Assembly: GCF_016599715.1 (NCBI RefSeq)
Contig: NZ_CP067019.1
Location: forward strand, 2,728,001-2,792,000
Origin: Acinetobacter sp. CS-2
GTDB lineage: Bacteria > Pseudomonadota > Gammaproteobacteria > Pseudomonadales > Moraxellaceae
Direction: 5' to 3'
DNA length: 64,000 nt
Shown here one piece after another: positions 48,655-57,438 of this stretch (positions are counted from its first letter, which is position 1; each line of letters starts with the position of its first letter). The notes under the pieces were generated by a model. The model did not search any database and was not told the DNA's origin. It saw nothing but the letters and a program-made list of their open reading frames with translations. A program made the translations under genes and the position numbers.

Positions 48655-48684
48655 AAACCCGATTAATTTCGATTAGTCGGGTTT
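48655..48684 (+). terminator. Hairpin with TTCG loop after ybeY
   Basis: AAACCCGATTAAT TTCG ATTAGTCGGGTTT is a 13-bp stem with one G-T pair and a very stable UUCG tetraloop. The T-run after it is short, so termination may be partial. Confidence 0.65.
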
Positions 48685-48743
48685 AATTTATGCCAAATAA
48701 GCATAAAATCTTAAAGTAACTCCCCTACTAAATGCCGGAAAAA

Positions 48744-49145
48744 ATGATGAACAGAATTCTTTTCCGACTTTGCCTGATTTCAGCGTTATTTCCTGCATCC
48801 CAACTGTATGCCAATGTTGAATCTGTATGTAAGGAAGTAAAGTTCCAGCCAGCAGATAATGCCTGGGTAGGCCATTATTATCTGGAAGGCGTGATGGAAG
48901 TCGGCTCTGAGCTTTTACTGCAACCAGGCGGCAAGTTTAAATGGTATCTGGCAGTCGGTGCCTTAGACCAATATACAGAAGGAACCTGGTGGAAAAATGG
49001 GACATGTATTGGCTTGAAAGCGGCTCCCCAATACCGCCAATATTTACAAATCTTTCCGACTCGCCTAGACCTTTCAGAAAAAGACTTAAATGTGACATGG
49101 CCGGATGGGCGTCAAAAGGGGCACTATGTATTAGCCTCACCTTAA
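48744..49145 (+). CDS. Small secreted protein of unknown function
   Basis: A signal peptide (ending near LYA) leads a mature chain of about 110 residues, beta-rich with WVGHYYLEGVMEVGSELLLQ and a GKFKWYLAVGALDQYTEGTW segment, which looks like a small barrel or lipocalin-like fold. Two cysteines (VESVCKEV and NGTCIGL) may form a disulfide. Two in-frame ATGs compete (48732 and 48744/48747); I chose the one with GGA five bases upstream. It is not a family I know. It lies after ybeY and convergent with the TonB-like gene. Confidence 0.65.
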   Translation: MMNRILFRLCLISALFPASQLYANVESVCKEVKFQPADNAWVGHYYLEGVMEVGSELLLQPGGKFKWYLAVGALDQYTEGTWWKNGTCIGLKAAPQYRQYLQIFPTRLDLSEKDLNVTWPDGRQKGHYVLASP

Positions 49146-49202
49146 AAGCATAATCAAAATAAATACTTGTCAAACTTTAAAAAGCAGATCAATGCCATTC
49201 AA

Positions 49203-50081
49203 TCAATGCACCTCAAATTCAGCTTCAGCCGGGTCAAACCGCCAGGTACGCACAATGCGAAGTTCTGAAATATCTTTCATCCCTTTATCAAAACCACCGA
49301 ATGGAGCAGCTTTACGTACTGAAGTTTTGGCCGCTTCATCCAGTAAACCATGACCTGAACTTTCAATCAGGCGAATGGCACGAATTCCGCCACTTTTATT
49401 TAAGATGACCATTAAACGAACCTCTCCTGCGAGGCGTTGCACTTTGGCTGCATCGGGATAATAGCGGTTACCGTAAAATTCAACTTTTTCACGGAATTTT
49501 TCCAAATAGGCGGCTGAAATATCCTGCTTGGCCTGTATACCATCTACGGTTTTAATTTTTTGCTGACGGCTAAAGTTTTGCTGACGTTGCAAATATTGTG
49601 CTTCCAGACTTGCCACCATCGCGGCCTTGGCCTGAAACTGGCTATTCAGCTCCTGCATGGCTTTTTTGCGCTGGTTCTGTTCTGCTTCTTTCTTCCAGCT
49701 TAAGGTGGTCATCAGCACTTTTTCTTCAAAGCTGAGTTCGCGTTTCTGTTGTAAACGCTCCAGAGTTTCCTGTTGCTGCTCACCGGTCGTTTGCTCAGTC
49801 ATCGCTGCCGGCATATCGCTCGACATACGGTGTGCTTCACGAAAAGTTCCAGAACCTTGTTGATCTGCCTGTGCCAAAAAATCCGCATGTTCCACCTTGT
49901 CATCACTCGGACGTAATGTAACGGCGATCTCTTTGACTGCGGCATCACTTTCTTGCGGCATGGCAAACTGCAAAGTCAAAATAATCAAATGCAAAGCAAC
50001 AGCTACAATCACTGCGCTTGTGAAAATTGGATCTTTCCACCATGCATGCATTAAAGGTGCGAAACTGATTTTCTTAAGCAT
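49203..50081 (-). CDS. TonB-family C-terminal domain protein
   Basis: This 292-aa protein has a short cytoplasmic N-terminus, one membrane helix (SAVIVAVALHLIILTLQFAM, about 22-41), a long Gln/Glu/Lys-rich coiled-coil spacer (about 90-200) and a C-terminal TonB-like domain (YYPDAAKVQRLAGEVRLMVI onward, with LIESSGHGLLDEAA). Unlike classic TonB, it lacks a proline-rich spacer. It may energise an outer-membrane receptor or act in another envelope process. The start ATG 50081 is chosen so the protein begins shortly before the membrane helix; an upstream ATG is at 50120. No ExbB/ExbD neighbours. Confidence 0.8.
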   Translation of the reverse strand: MLKKISFAPLMHAWWKDPIFTSAVIVAVALHLIILTLQFAMPQESDAAVKEIAVTLRPSDDKVEHADFLAQADQQGSGTFREAHRMSSDMPAAMTEQTTGEQQQETLERLQQKRELSFEEKVLMTTLSWKKEAEQNQRKKAMQELNSQFQAKAAMVASLEAQYLQRQQNFSRQQKIKTVDGIQAKQDISAAYLEKFREKVEFYGNRYYPDAAKVQRLAGEVRLMVILNKSGGIRAIRLIESSGHGLLDEAAKTSVRKAAPFGGFDKGMKDISELRIVRTWRFDPAEAEFEVH

Positions 50082-50311
50082 CACATTAAACCGACAAAAT
50101 GTCTGGTCCCCAAACTGCATAAAAGCAGTATAAAATAAACACAGCGTCTAGTTTTGAATGAAGAAATGAGAACTCAGTCAATAAGCACGCTGTAGACAAT
50201 TAAAATCATGAAAATGGTGCAATTAATTTTGTTAAACTGCAAGGTGGAATATCTGTATTTTTAATACTTTCGACAGAATCTATCGAAGTTTAAGAAGATT
50301 AACTCGCTGGG

Positions 50312-51001
50312 ATGCCTTATATGCAAACGCTACTATCCAATATCTCTAAACGTATACGCCAGGTGTATGAAAAGGCTGAAGGGTTTATTGAAGATGAGCG
50401 TGAATTTCCCCTTTCTCAAGTTTTTTTAAATGCAACTTTTCAGCGTTTTGTTACTGACAATGTTGCCATGCTGAAAGATCTGCATGCCGACTTGCATGAA
50501 GACTGGCTACGCTTATATGCAACGCTTGATGTGAAGGGTTTATACATTACCCTTTCAGTCGATTTGAAACTGGTACAGATGGAACTGAATAAAGATACCC
50601 AACTGATTGTGTTTGAACAGATTAGTGACACCCAAGTCATTGAAGCCAAATTCAAAAATATCTTCCAAAAGCTTGCTGTAAAATTTGCTTTATTTTTCTA
50701 TCAAAAAGTACTCAATCAAGACCCTCTGGGCATGATTCTTGAAAAGTTGAATGTCATTAAAGTAAAAGATGACTTATTGCATCTGGATTTAAACCGATGG
50801 TTAGGCAAAAAGCGTTCTATCATTGATACCTTAGCAAAAGTGCATGTCAACCATGCGGTTTTGCGTGAAGCTGAACTGGTGGTCATAGGCAATGTCAACC
50901 TGACTGCATTATTCAGAAAAATGTCCGAAGAGCCGATGGAGGTCTGGGAGATTGCGGAAGAATACCAGGACAGCAAAGTCAGTCCGGTTAAGCAAAAATA
51001 A
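50312..51001 (+). CDS. Conserved hypothetical protein (229 aa)
   Basis: I recognise no family. The protein has no signal peptide. It alternates helices and strands (LYATLDVKGLYITLSVDLKL; LLHLDLNRWLGKKRSI; AELVVIGNVNLTALFRKM), and the acidic C-terminus is EVWEIAEEYQDS. The alternation of amphipathic strands with basic helices may suit membrane or lipid contact, but that is a guess. It stands alone between the TonB-like gene and the DUF3108 gene. Confidence 0.55.
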   Translation: MPYMQTLLSNISKRIRQVYEKAEGFIEDEREFPLSQVFLNATFQRFVTDNVAMLKDLHADLHEDWLRLYATLDVKGLYITLSVDLKLVQMELNKDTQLIVFEQISDTQVIEAKFKNIFQKLAVKFALFFYQKVLNQDPLGMILEKLNVIKVKDDLLHLDLNRWLGKKRSIIDTLAKVHVNHAVLREAELVVIGNVNLTALFRKMSEEPMEVWEIAEEYQDSKVSPVKQK

Positions 51002-51165
51002 ATTAGATGATGATTACTGATTAAAAATCTATATTTTTTAGGGAAAAACTACATAAAGATACAGATCGAACAAAATTTCAGATTTTATCTTCATAATCAA
51101 AGCGCATAATACCGCTTAAAGACAAGTTTTACATTTTATTCCAAATTCAGAGGAACAATTTACTG

Positions 51166-51879
51166 ATGGCTCACCTTGTATTGAAAACAATTGCGTTGAC
51201 ATCTGGATTAAGCACTACTCTGTTGTTTGCTGGTTTCTCAAGCCAAACCTTCGCCATGAGTCCATTCCAGGCAAGTTATCAATTTAGCTATAATGGCAAA
51301 AATCTGGGTTCTGCTACCCGTACATTAAGCAAGTCGGGAAATAACTGGACTTATGTTTTTGCTGCAAAAGCTGCTGGCTTGGCTTCTGCAACAGAAACCA
51401 GTTATTTTGGCTTTAATAATGGCCAAATTATTTCCCATACTTTCAGCCGTAGCAGTAAAGTACTCATTCACAATAATACAATGAGTATCAAGTTTAATCC
51501 CACAGCTAAAACCATTAATACCAAGAAGGATGACACAGCACGTTCATTTGCCTGGAAAGCTGGTACGCTGGATGAACTGAATGCTGAATTACAACTGCGT
51601 GAAGACTTAAAATCATCCGGGCTGAGATCAAGTTATGCGATTGTCGATGCCAAAGAAGTGGAATCACGTCGTTTTGTCAAACAGGGTATGGAAAAGGTAA
51701 AAACGTCTTATGGCACTTTCGACACCATTAAAGTAGTGCTCAAGCACAGCAAGCCAAATCGCGATACCATTTTTTGGTTAGCACCTAAACTGGACTACAC
51801 ACCCGTGAAAGTAACCCATCAAGATGGCAAAACTTCCTATGGTTTATTGTTAACAGGTTATAAAGGCCCAACGAGTTAA
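51166..51879 (+). CDS. DUF3108 periplasmic/outer-membrane-associated protein
   Basis: The signal peptide ends near TFAM. The mature chain is beta-rich with the DUF3108 pattern FQASYQFSYNGKNLGSATRTL, LASATETSYFGFNNGQIISH, and a late FWLAPKLDYTPVKV, where the strand enters the barrel closure. The family has a LolA-like or YceI-like look; its function is unknown. It has 237 aa and is 92 bp upstream of xpt. Confidence 0.85.
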   Translation: MAHLVLKTIALTSGLSTTLLFAGFSSQTFAMSPFQASYQFSYNGKNLGSATRTLSKSGNNWTYVFAAKAAGLASATETSYFGFNNGQIISHTFSRSSKVLIHNNTMSIKFNPTAKTINTKKDDTARSFAWKAGTLDELNAELQLREDLKSSGLRSSYAIVDAKEVESRRFVKQGMEKVKTSYGTFDTIKVVLKHSKPNRDTIFWLAPKLDYTPVKVTHQDGKTSYGLLLTGYKGPTS

Positions 51880-51958
51880 TCGATTTGAGCAATTTCGCTT
51901 GCATTTTTTGAGAGCCTTTTTAAAATACGCTTTTGCTTGAAAAAGCATCTGCCCTTAG

Positions 51959-52546
<588 letters not shown>

Positions 52547-52562
52547 AATTTCAACTGAATTT

Positions 52563-52589
52563 AAAAAGAACGCTCAGGCGTTCTTTTTT
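52563..52589 (+). terminator. Terminator of xpt
   Basis: AAAAAGAACGC TCAG GCGTTCTTTTT, 16 bases past the stop. Confidence 0.9.
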
Positions 52590-52886
52590 ATAGGTGTTTG
52601 TTTTTAGAATGCATATTTTATGTGAAACAACTATCCAGAATAATGTTAACAAAATCGGTGCTTACTCACCTGCTCCAGGTGAATTCAGCTTGCTGGCCCC
52701 TGCTGCAAAATGAAATACAAGAAAAAAATAAATTCGTTGCACTTTTTTTGTCCAATAATTCGAATCAACTCTAGTCAATAGCGTGGTTTTACATCTCATA
52801 ACAACCGAACTTTCACACCAAATAGGACTTGTTAAAGATTAATTTAACTACAAAGCAATATTCACTGAACATTTTTTGCTCTAAAA
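52590..52886. other. Intergenic stretch without recognised genes
   Basis: About 300 bp between the xpt terminator and that of the repeat-protein gene. AT-rich, with no ORF over 40 codons that looks coding; no RNA gene seen. Confidence 0.4.
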
Positions 52887-52887
52887 T

Positions 52888-52919
52888 AAAAAAGTCTAAC
52901 TATCCGCAAATAGTTAGAC
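52888..52919 (-). terminator. Terminator of the HfaD-like gene
   Basis: On the minus strand GTCTAACTATTTGCGGATAG and the following TTAGAC form a 9-bp stem, followed by TTTTTTATTTT. Confidence 0.88.
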
Positions 52920-52943
52920 CCTGGATCATATTGAACGGTGGAT

Positions 52944-53555
52944 TTACTTTACGGTCACAGTAATGCTACCGGTGTTCACAGCACCAATAGCTGAAGTTTT
53001 GATACCATCAATATGATTCACTTTTCCATCTACATTTACAGATGCATCAATAGCTGCTGAATTGAAAGCTAAATTCGCTGCAGTGTAATTACTCAGAGTT
53101 TCAGAGAATTGGTCATAAGTATCCGTATTTAACGATGTACTAATGGAACTTTCAAACTCTGATGACCGTTCAGTACGCCATTCTTCCAAATTACGCGCCG
53201 CACTTCTTTCAGCATCAAGAGTTGTCTCTAATGTTCCCGTATTCACTGCGCTCAAATTGCCTTGCTGCAAATTGATACTACCGGTGTTTACCGCACCAAT
53301 TGCTGAAGTTTCTACTGCAATTTTGTCTCCCACATTATTCAGTGAGTTATACCGCCCATCTACATTGACCGTTGCATCAACAGTAGCGGTATTAATGGCA
53401 AGGTTAAGCGCAGTACCATTTGGCTGGGTATGTTGAGATAAAAGATTTAAGGCACCATTTAACCCAGTATCTACAGTGACCTCTTGAGCATTAGCCATGC
53501 CTGCACCGGACAAGAAGGCAACAGATAAGGCGATTGTTTTGATAGTCTTATTCAT
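52944..53555 (-). CDS. Secreted two-repeat protein, HfaD-like putative adhesin subunit
   Basis: The signal peptide (1-23, ending ANA) precedes a 180-residue chain built of two homologous beta-rich repeats: residues 49-95 (LNLAINTATVDATVNVDG to SAIGAVNTGSI) and 159-203 (ANLAFNSAAIDASVNVDG to SAIGAVNTGSI). A third short copy (LSAVNTGTL) follows the first. A charged helical linker (about 112-150) joins the repeats. No cysteines. By gene order after an HfaB-like pore it corresponds to HfaD, and the motif is shared with the HfaA-like protein. It is probably exported and surface-assembled, possibly amyloid-like. Ribosome site AAAGGAAAA. Confidence 0.7.
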   Translation of the reverse strand: MNKTIKTIALSVAFLSGAGMANAQEVTVDTGLNGALNLLSQHTQPNGTALNLAINTATVDATVNVDGRYNSLNNVGDKIAVETSAIGAVNTGSINLQQGNLSAVNTGTLETTLDAERSAARNLEEWRTERSSEFESSISTSLNTDTYDQFSETLSNYTAANLAFNSAAIDASVNVDGKVNHIDGIKTSAIGAVNTGSITVTVK

Positions 53556-53593
53556 GGTTATTTTCCTTTTTTCTAATTTTGAAGTACTTCTCG

Positions 53594-53645
53594 CTAAGCA
53601 CTTCTTTTTTATAATGGGAGCGAGCCCATTTTTATATATTTTTAA
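53594..53645 (-). other. Two hairpins between the HfaB-like and HfaD-like genes
   Basis: AATGGGCTCGCTCCCATT and the following AAGTGCTTAGCGAGAAGTAC can form stems in the spacer. They lack long T-runs and may serve as processing or differential-stability elements rather than a full terminator. Confidence 0.45.
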
Positions 53646-53671
53646 TCACGCTGCGTGCTTGACCAGTAGTT

Positions 53672-54817
53672 TTAGACCACTTCCGGATTAACATCCCACA
53701 GCATCGAAGTCTTTTCATTGTCTTTTTCTTCATTCATTTTTTTAAAAAAAGATGAAGGCTTTTTCATACTGATATATTTAATCAAATCCTGTTTGCTCGG
53801 TTCAGACTCACCTTCAGGATTTTCAATCAACTCAGACTCTTTTTTCTTGGGTGGCTGTGTATCCTTGTTGGGTGAGTTGGTCGATTTATTTTTCTCATTC
53901 GGTGAACTTGTTTTATATGAGGATGATTCCAGAACAGTACTCGGTAAGTTTGCGGTACTTTGCTGCTGACTCTGCTTATACTTATACAGCGCAACCGAAC
54001 TTCGGGTTAAACTCAATTGGCCAAATTCAGGTGGTATTTGCGCGCGGCAACTTTCAAAGGTTGCAGGCGGAATCACCTGACTGAGCAATTCAAAAGTGCC
54101 TAGATTCAGCATTTGGCGTAAAGCAAAATTAGTTGCTTCTCGTTCCCCTTTGCCAAGCTGAATATTCAATAAAGTATGTCCGGCAAACCTGCCTGCACTC
54201 AGACCATAATCCTGCGCAGCAATCTGTTTTTGCAGCGAAACATTAGCCACTACTTTACTGCTACGGGTATCAGTCAGGGATAAATCCAGCCCGACCATAA
54301 TGCGGGTTTGACTATAATTCGGCCCGACTCCACCAATCTGCATATCCACACCGCCCCCTGGAATAAAATCCAGACTGTTGATGCTGCCAGTGACATAATA
54401 ATCGGATGCCTGGATTTGCCGTGGGTCGCGAATGCCCCACTTGGCTTCGCTTTCGATAATCCTCGGATCACGCCGGTTCAATAAACTGACCCCAGCCTGA
54501 AACAGGGCGGACTGCACCATATCTCCCGCGCCTTGGGTCACCATTTTGCCACTACCGCCATTGGTCACTACATCTTTGCCGGTCTGGTCCAGAATCGCTC
54601 CAACGGAAAAGCTGACATCACTGCGCAGTTGCCCTTTCAGGCAGGATAAAGCCATATCAAAGGGGGTGAAAATATCGGTAATTGGGGGACCCTGTACCAG
54701 ACTGACCGGTTTCTTGTTTGAGACCGCCATACCCGTGCACCCGCTCATCAGCTGGCTTAAAAGGATCAACACAGTCACAGAAGATATTTTTCTTCTATTT
54801 AACGGAAAATTCAGCAT
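53672..54817 (-). CDS. CsgG/HfaB-like outer-membrane lipoprotein (secretion pore)
   Basis: This 381-aa lipoprotein has the lipobox region QLMSGC (Cys27). The body has the CsgG/HfaB pattern: conserved AILDQTGK, a periplasmic ASDYYVTGSINSLDFIPGGG strand, GLDLSLTDTRSSKVVANVSL, and near the end FALRQMLNLGTFELLSQV, typical of HfaB. CsgG and HfaB form oligomeric outer-membrane pores that export curli or holdfast-anchor proteins. A Ser/Asn/Lys/Glu-rich low-complexity tail (about 285-345) is unusual. The start ATG 54817 overlaps the end of the HfaA-like gene by 7 bp (ATGCTGA), so they are coupled. It exports the flanking secreted proteins, by inference. Confidence 0.8.
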   Translation of the reverse strand: MLNFPLNRRKISSVTVLILLSQLMSGCTGMAVSNKKPVSLVQGPPITDIFTPFDMALSCLKGQLRSDVSFSVGAILDQTGKDVVTNGGSGKMVTQGAGDMVQSALFQAGVSLLNRRDPRIIESEAKWGIRDPRQIQASDYYVTGSINSLDFIPGGGVDMQIGGVGPNYSQTRIMVGLDLSLTDTRSSKVVANVSLQKQIAAQDYGLSAGRFAGHTLLNIQLGKGEREATNFALRQMLNLGTFELLSQVIPPATFESCRAQIPPEFGQLSLTRSSVALYKYKQSQQQSTANLPSTVLESSSYKTSSPNEKNKSTNSPNKDTQPPKKKESELIENPEGESEPSKQDLIKYISMKKPSSFFKKMNEEKDNEKTSMLWDVNPEVV

Positions 54818-55197
54818 AGTGAGTCCCCCCCCGGTTGGGTGCTTAAGTTGGGGCATTGCTGATTGTTTTGAGTGGTCGTGGAATTTAAGGTGCCTTCATT
54901 CGAAGTATCATTCGAAATGTCCACGCCGTTATTTGAACCATTGATATTCACATTGCTCGTAGCTGAATTCACCGTACCGATAGAGCTGGTCGAGGTGCTA
55001 TTTATAGTGGTCTTTCCCAAGCCAGAATAATAATCGGAATCCTTGAGCTCGATCAGATTGGCCTGCACCAGATTTTCACTGGAACGAGTACTTGACGATT
55101 TCCAGCGCTGGCTCCATTCATCCGATGTGGCATAAGCATTGCCCAAAATACAGCAACAAAATAAACTCACATTGATCACTGATATTTTCATAATCAT
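54811..55197 (-). CDS. Small secreted HfaA-like protein
   Basis: The signal peptide (about 1-23, with a CCC run) leads a 105-residue Ser/Thr/Asn-rich chain. The core TSSIGTVNSATSNVNINGSN resembles the HfaA/curlin-like pattern (SxIG-N-V-x-I-x-G-x-N) and is related to the SAIGAVN motif of the downstream secreted protein. C-terminal QCPNLSTQPGGDSLC has two cysteines. It is the first gene of the operon; its stop overlaps the HfaB-like start. In Caulobacter, HfaA is a surface protein exported through HfaB. Surface role is inferred. Confidence 0.7.
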   Translation of the reverse strand: MIMKISVINVSLFCCCILGNAYATSDEWSQRWKSSSTRSSENLVQANLIELKDSDYYSGLGKTTINSTSTSSIGTVNSATSNVNINGSNNGVDISNDTSNEGTLNSTTTQNNQQCPNLSTQPGGDSLC

Positions 55198-55689
55198 TAC
55201 CCGTCCTTCGTTCCAGGATGTTTATTTATTTTCTATTTATTAAGGTTTAATTTATATTAAAAATATTAAATCACATAAATAAAACAAAAGGCAAAATTTA
55301 TCAGGTTTTACATATCTTAGGTTTAAGATAACAAACTATCTTGTTGTTATAATTATTGATTTGTTAATTGTTGTTTATTTTTTAATTGTAAGAAATCATT
55401 ATGTAATAAATCTTTAAAATTAAAATTTACATAAAAAATTTAATAAAATTAATATTTTTTTTATATAAGAAATCATCCTGATTTCATAAGCGAATATTCA
55501 CCTTGTCAAAACAGTTCAGCTTTAGGGAGTTGTAAAATTTGACTTTATTAGAATGCTCATTCAAATGTGATGAACATCTATTATTTATGAAAATACAATT
55601 AACCAATCACAGTTAAGCGTATTTATAAAGTAATTTCAGCAGTAAAGTTAATTTTTTAAAAGTATGAGTATCCGTTCAAAAAAAACACT
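55198..55689. other. AT-rich promoter region of the hfa-like operon
   Basis: Nearly 500 bp of very AT-rich sequence with many A/T runs and no ORF. It probably holds the operon promoter and may bind H-NS-like proteins. No specific operator was recognised. Confidence 0.4.
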
Positions 55690-55817
55690 CTAACTTTAGC
55701 GATAAGGCTATTTGCAGCCCTATATCTACGACCACTTCAGTGTTTTGAGCATTTGCCATACCGACACCGGTCAGGAAGGCGACAGATAAGAAGATTATTT
55801 TTAACAGTCTTCTTCAT
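55690..55817 (-). pseudogene. Remnant of a second HfaD-like gene
   Basis: The minus strand from ATG 55817 begins MKKTVK, then (after a one-base frameshift at an A run) IIFLSVAFLTGVGMANAQ and NTEVVVDIGLQIALSL. This matches the signal peptide and first residues of the gene at 52944-53555, including the ribosome site region. Similarity stops near 55690 and the first frame ends after about 26 codons. It is a decayed duplicate of which only the 5' end is left. Confidence 0.85.
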
Positions 55818-55864
55818 AATTGTTCTTCCTTTTACTGCATTGATAAATGCCCCCGAGATAAAGA

Positions 55865-55990
55865 CAACTTTTGGCCATAGACCACCTAATAGACATTATT
55901 CTCCGTCGCAAAATCGCAGAATTAAACCAAAGACACATGGAATTGGACTTAAAAAGAGGAGCCGTACAGCCTCAGCCTAGCCTGTTTTAA
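55865..55990 (+). pseudogene. Possible 3' gene fragment
   Basis: An open stretch of 41 codons before TAA reads DHLIDIILRRKIAELNQRHM and then ELDLKRGAVQPQ. It is protein-like but lacks a start codon, and I cannot assign it to a family. It lies next to the decayed HfaD-like copy, so the region may be a graveyard of deleted genes. Confidence 0.35.
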
Positions 55991-56252
55991 GTTGCAGTAT
56001 ATGCAAGATACAGTCATTTTCATGGCTGTATGATTGATGATTATTAAAAAAGCAGCCATAACCAACACTCGATGAAGAATGGATTTACAACTCAGATAAA
56101 CTGTTTCGACTTTATTTCAACTAAAATCAAGTTGGTATGAAATGCTCCTGACATCCAGTTGCAGAAACGACATACTGTAGCAACATGTCATAAATACCTG
56201 CTGACCTTGAAACCTTCTCTATTTCCTATAGTTCAAGATCGGTCAATATAAA
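55991..56252. other. Intergenic region without recognised genes
   Basis: A hairpin CAGTCATTTTCATGGCTG (56011-56028) and other short palindromes are present. No gene seen. Confidence 0.35.
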
Positions 56253-56270
56253 TTGTTGATGGAAAAACTT

Positions 56271-56618
56271 ATGCAATGTCCTAAATGTGGATCGACCGAA
56301 GTTGAAAAACGCGATCACGAAAAGAACTTAAAGACCATTGGTGGAATTTTAATGACCTCCGCCGGGGCAACGGCAGGAACAGTCGGTGGTGCTGCAACAG
56401 GTGCATCGACAGGCGCAGCGATTGGTGCAGTAGCCGGACCATTAGGCGTGATTTTCGGTGGCACAGTAGGAACATTTGTAGGAGCCATTGCCGTAGGAGT
56501 GACAGGCGGGGTTTTAGGGAATATTTTCGGTAAAAAAGCCGGTGTCATTATCGATAAGAATGTGTTTCTGGATTATAAATGTTTGCAATGCAATCATAGA
56601 TTTAAACAACCTGAATAA
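56271..56618 (+). CDS. Zinc-ribbon / glycine-zipper membrane protein
   Basis: This 115-aa protein begins MQCPKCGSTEVEKRD and ends YKCLQCNHRFKQ, so two CxxC knuckles at opposite ends could join to make one zinc ribbon. Between them is a glycine/alanine zipper (about 25-95; GAAIGAVAGPLGVIFGGTVG and more) long enough for two membrane-inserted helices. This layout would place both termini on the same side. Similar zinc-ribbon/glycine-zipper proteins exist but their function is unknown to me. The start ATG 56271 is preceded by GGA. Confidence 0.7.
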   Translation: MQCPKCGSTEVEKRDHEKNLKTIGGILMTSAGATAGTVGGAATGASTGAAIGAVAGPLGVIFGGTVGTFVGAIAVGVTGGVLGNIFGKKAGVIIDKNVFLDYKCLQCNHRFKQPE

Positions 56619-56641
56619 GCACTTAAACTTTAAATTGCAAT

Positions 56642-56674
56642 AAAAAGACCCTTCTTTTTTAGAAGGGTTTTTTT
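56642..56674 (+). terminator. Terminator after the zinc-ribbon gene
   Basis: AAAAGACCCTTCT / AGAAGGGTTTTTTT stem and T-run. Confidence 0.9.
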
Positions 56675-56727
56675 ATAGATACATACCTTACAAATAGAGT
56701 GAGTGAAACTCAAGTTCTTAATAAAAA

Positions 56728-57324
56728 TCAGTTTGCCTGCAATTTTTTAACCACTTCGCCCAGGCGTTTCCCCTGCTCTTCACACAAGACTTTTTCGTCC
56801 TGGCTTAAACCCAGATCATGGCGCGGACCGCTGACATGACTGGCACCATAGGGCGTGCCACCCGACTTGGTATTGGATAATGCCGGGTTGGCATTCGGCA
56901 GGCCCATAATCATCATACCATGATGAAACAGAGGTGGAAGCATAGTCAGTAATGTACTTTCCTGTCCGCCATGCATCGAACCCGATGAAGTAAAGACACA
57001 GGCCGGTTTTTGATGTAAAGCCCCATTCAGCCAAAGACTGGTGGTCTGATCCCAGAAATACTTCATCTCGGAGGCCATATTGCCAAAGCGTGTAGGTGAA
57101 CCCAAAGCCAGACCTGAACAATTGGCCAAATCATCCAGGGTACAATAAATATCCCCTTCCTCTGGAATACTTGGCTCAGCCTGTTTCACCACAGTGGATA
57201 GGTTGGGTACCGTACGAATTTTTACCGTCATACCTGCAGATTCAACACCATTGGCAATTAAATGTGCCATTTCTTTGGTTGAGCCATATTTGCTGTAATA
57301 TAAAACCAAGACATAAGACTGCAT
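56728..57324 (-). CDS. wrbA: NAD(P)H:quinone oxidoreductase WrbA
   Basis: This 198-aa flavodoxin-fold enzyme reduces quinones by two electrons with FMN. FMN phosphate loop YYSKYGSTKEMAHLI (about 9-23), the GSPTRFGNMASEMKYFWDQT loop at about 75-95 and the TSSGSMHGGQESTLL region are WrbA hallmarks. It is on the minus strand, convergent with the zinc-ribbon gene and divergent from the YihY-type gene. Confidence 0.94.
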   Translation of the reverse strand: MQSYVLVLYYSKYGSTKEMAHLIANGVESAGMTVKIRTVPNLSTVVKQAEPSIPEEGDIYCTLDDLANCSGLALGSPTRFGNMASEMKYFWDQTTSLWLNGALHQKPACVFTSSGSMHGGQESTLLTMLPPLFHHGMMIMGLPNANPALSNTKSGGTPYGASHVSGPRHDLGLSQDEKVLCEEQGKRLGEVVKKLQAN

Positions 57325-57438
57325 ATTTTTTATAAACGAAGCTAAAAGAGAAAACTATACGGTATTTTTCCCATTTTTTGGTTAAGCTTGGTATTGAAAA
57401 TTCATAAAGATGACTAAAAAAATTGAGACTTCATCACG

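Noticed and set aside
55753..55980. 75-codon plus-strand ORF with an Arg-rich product
   Set aside because: It runs antisense through the HfaD-like remnant and has no ribosome site.
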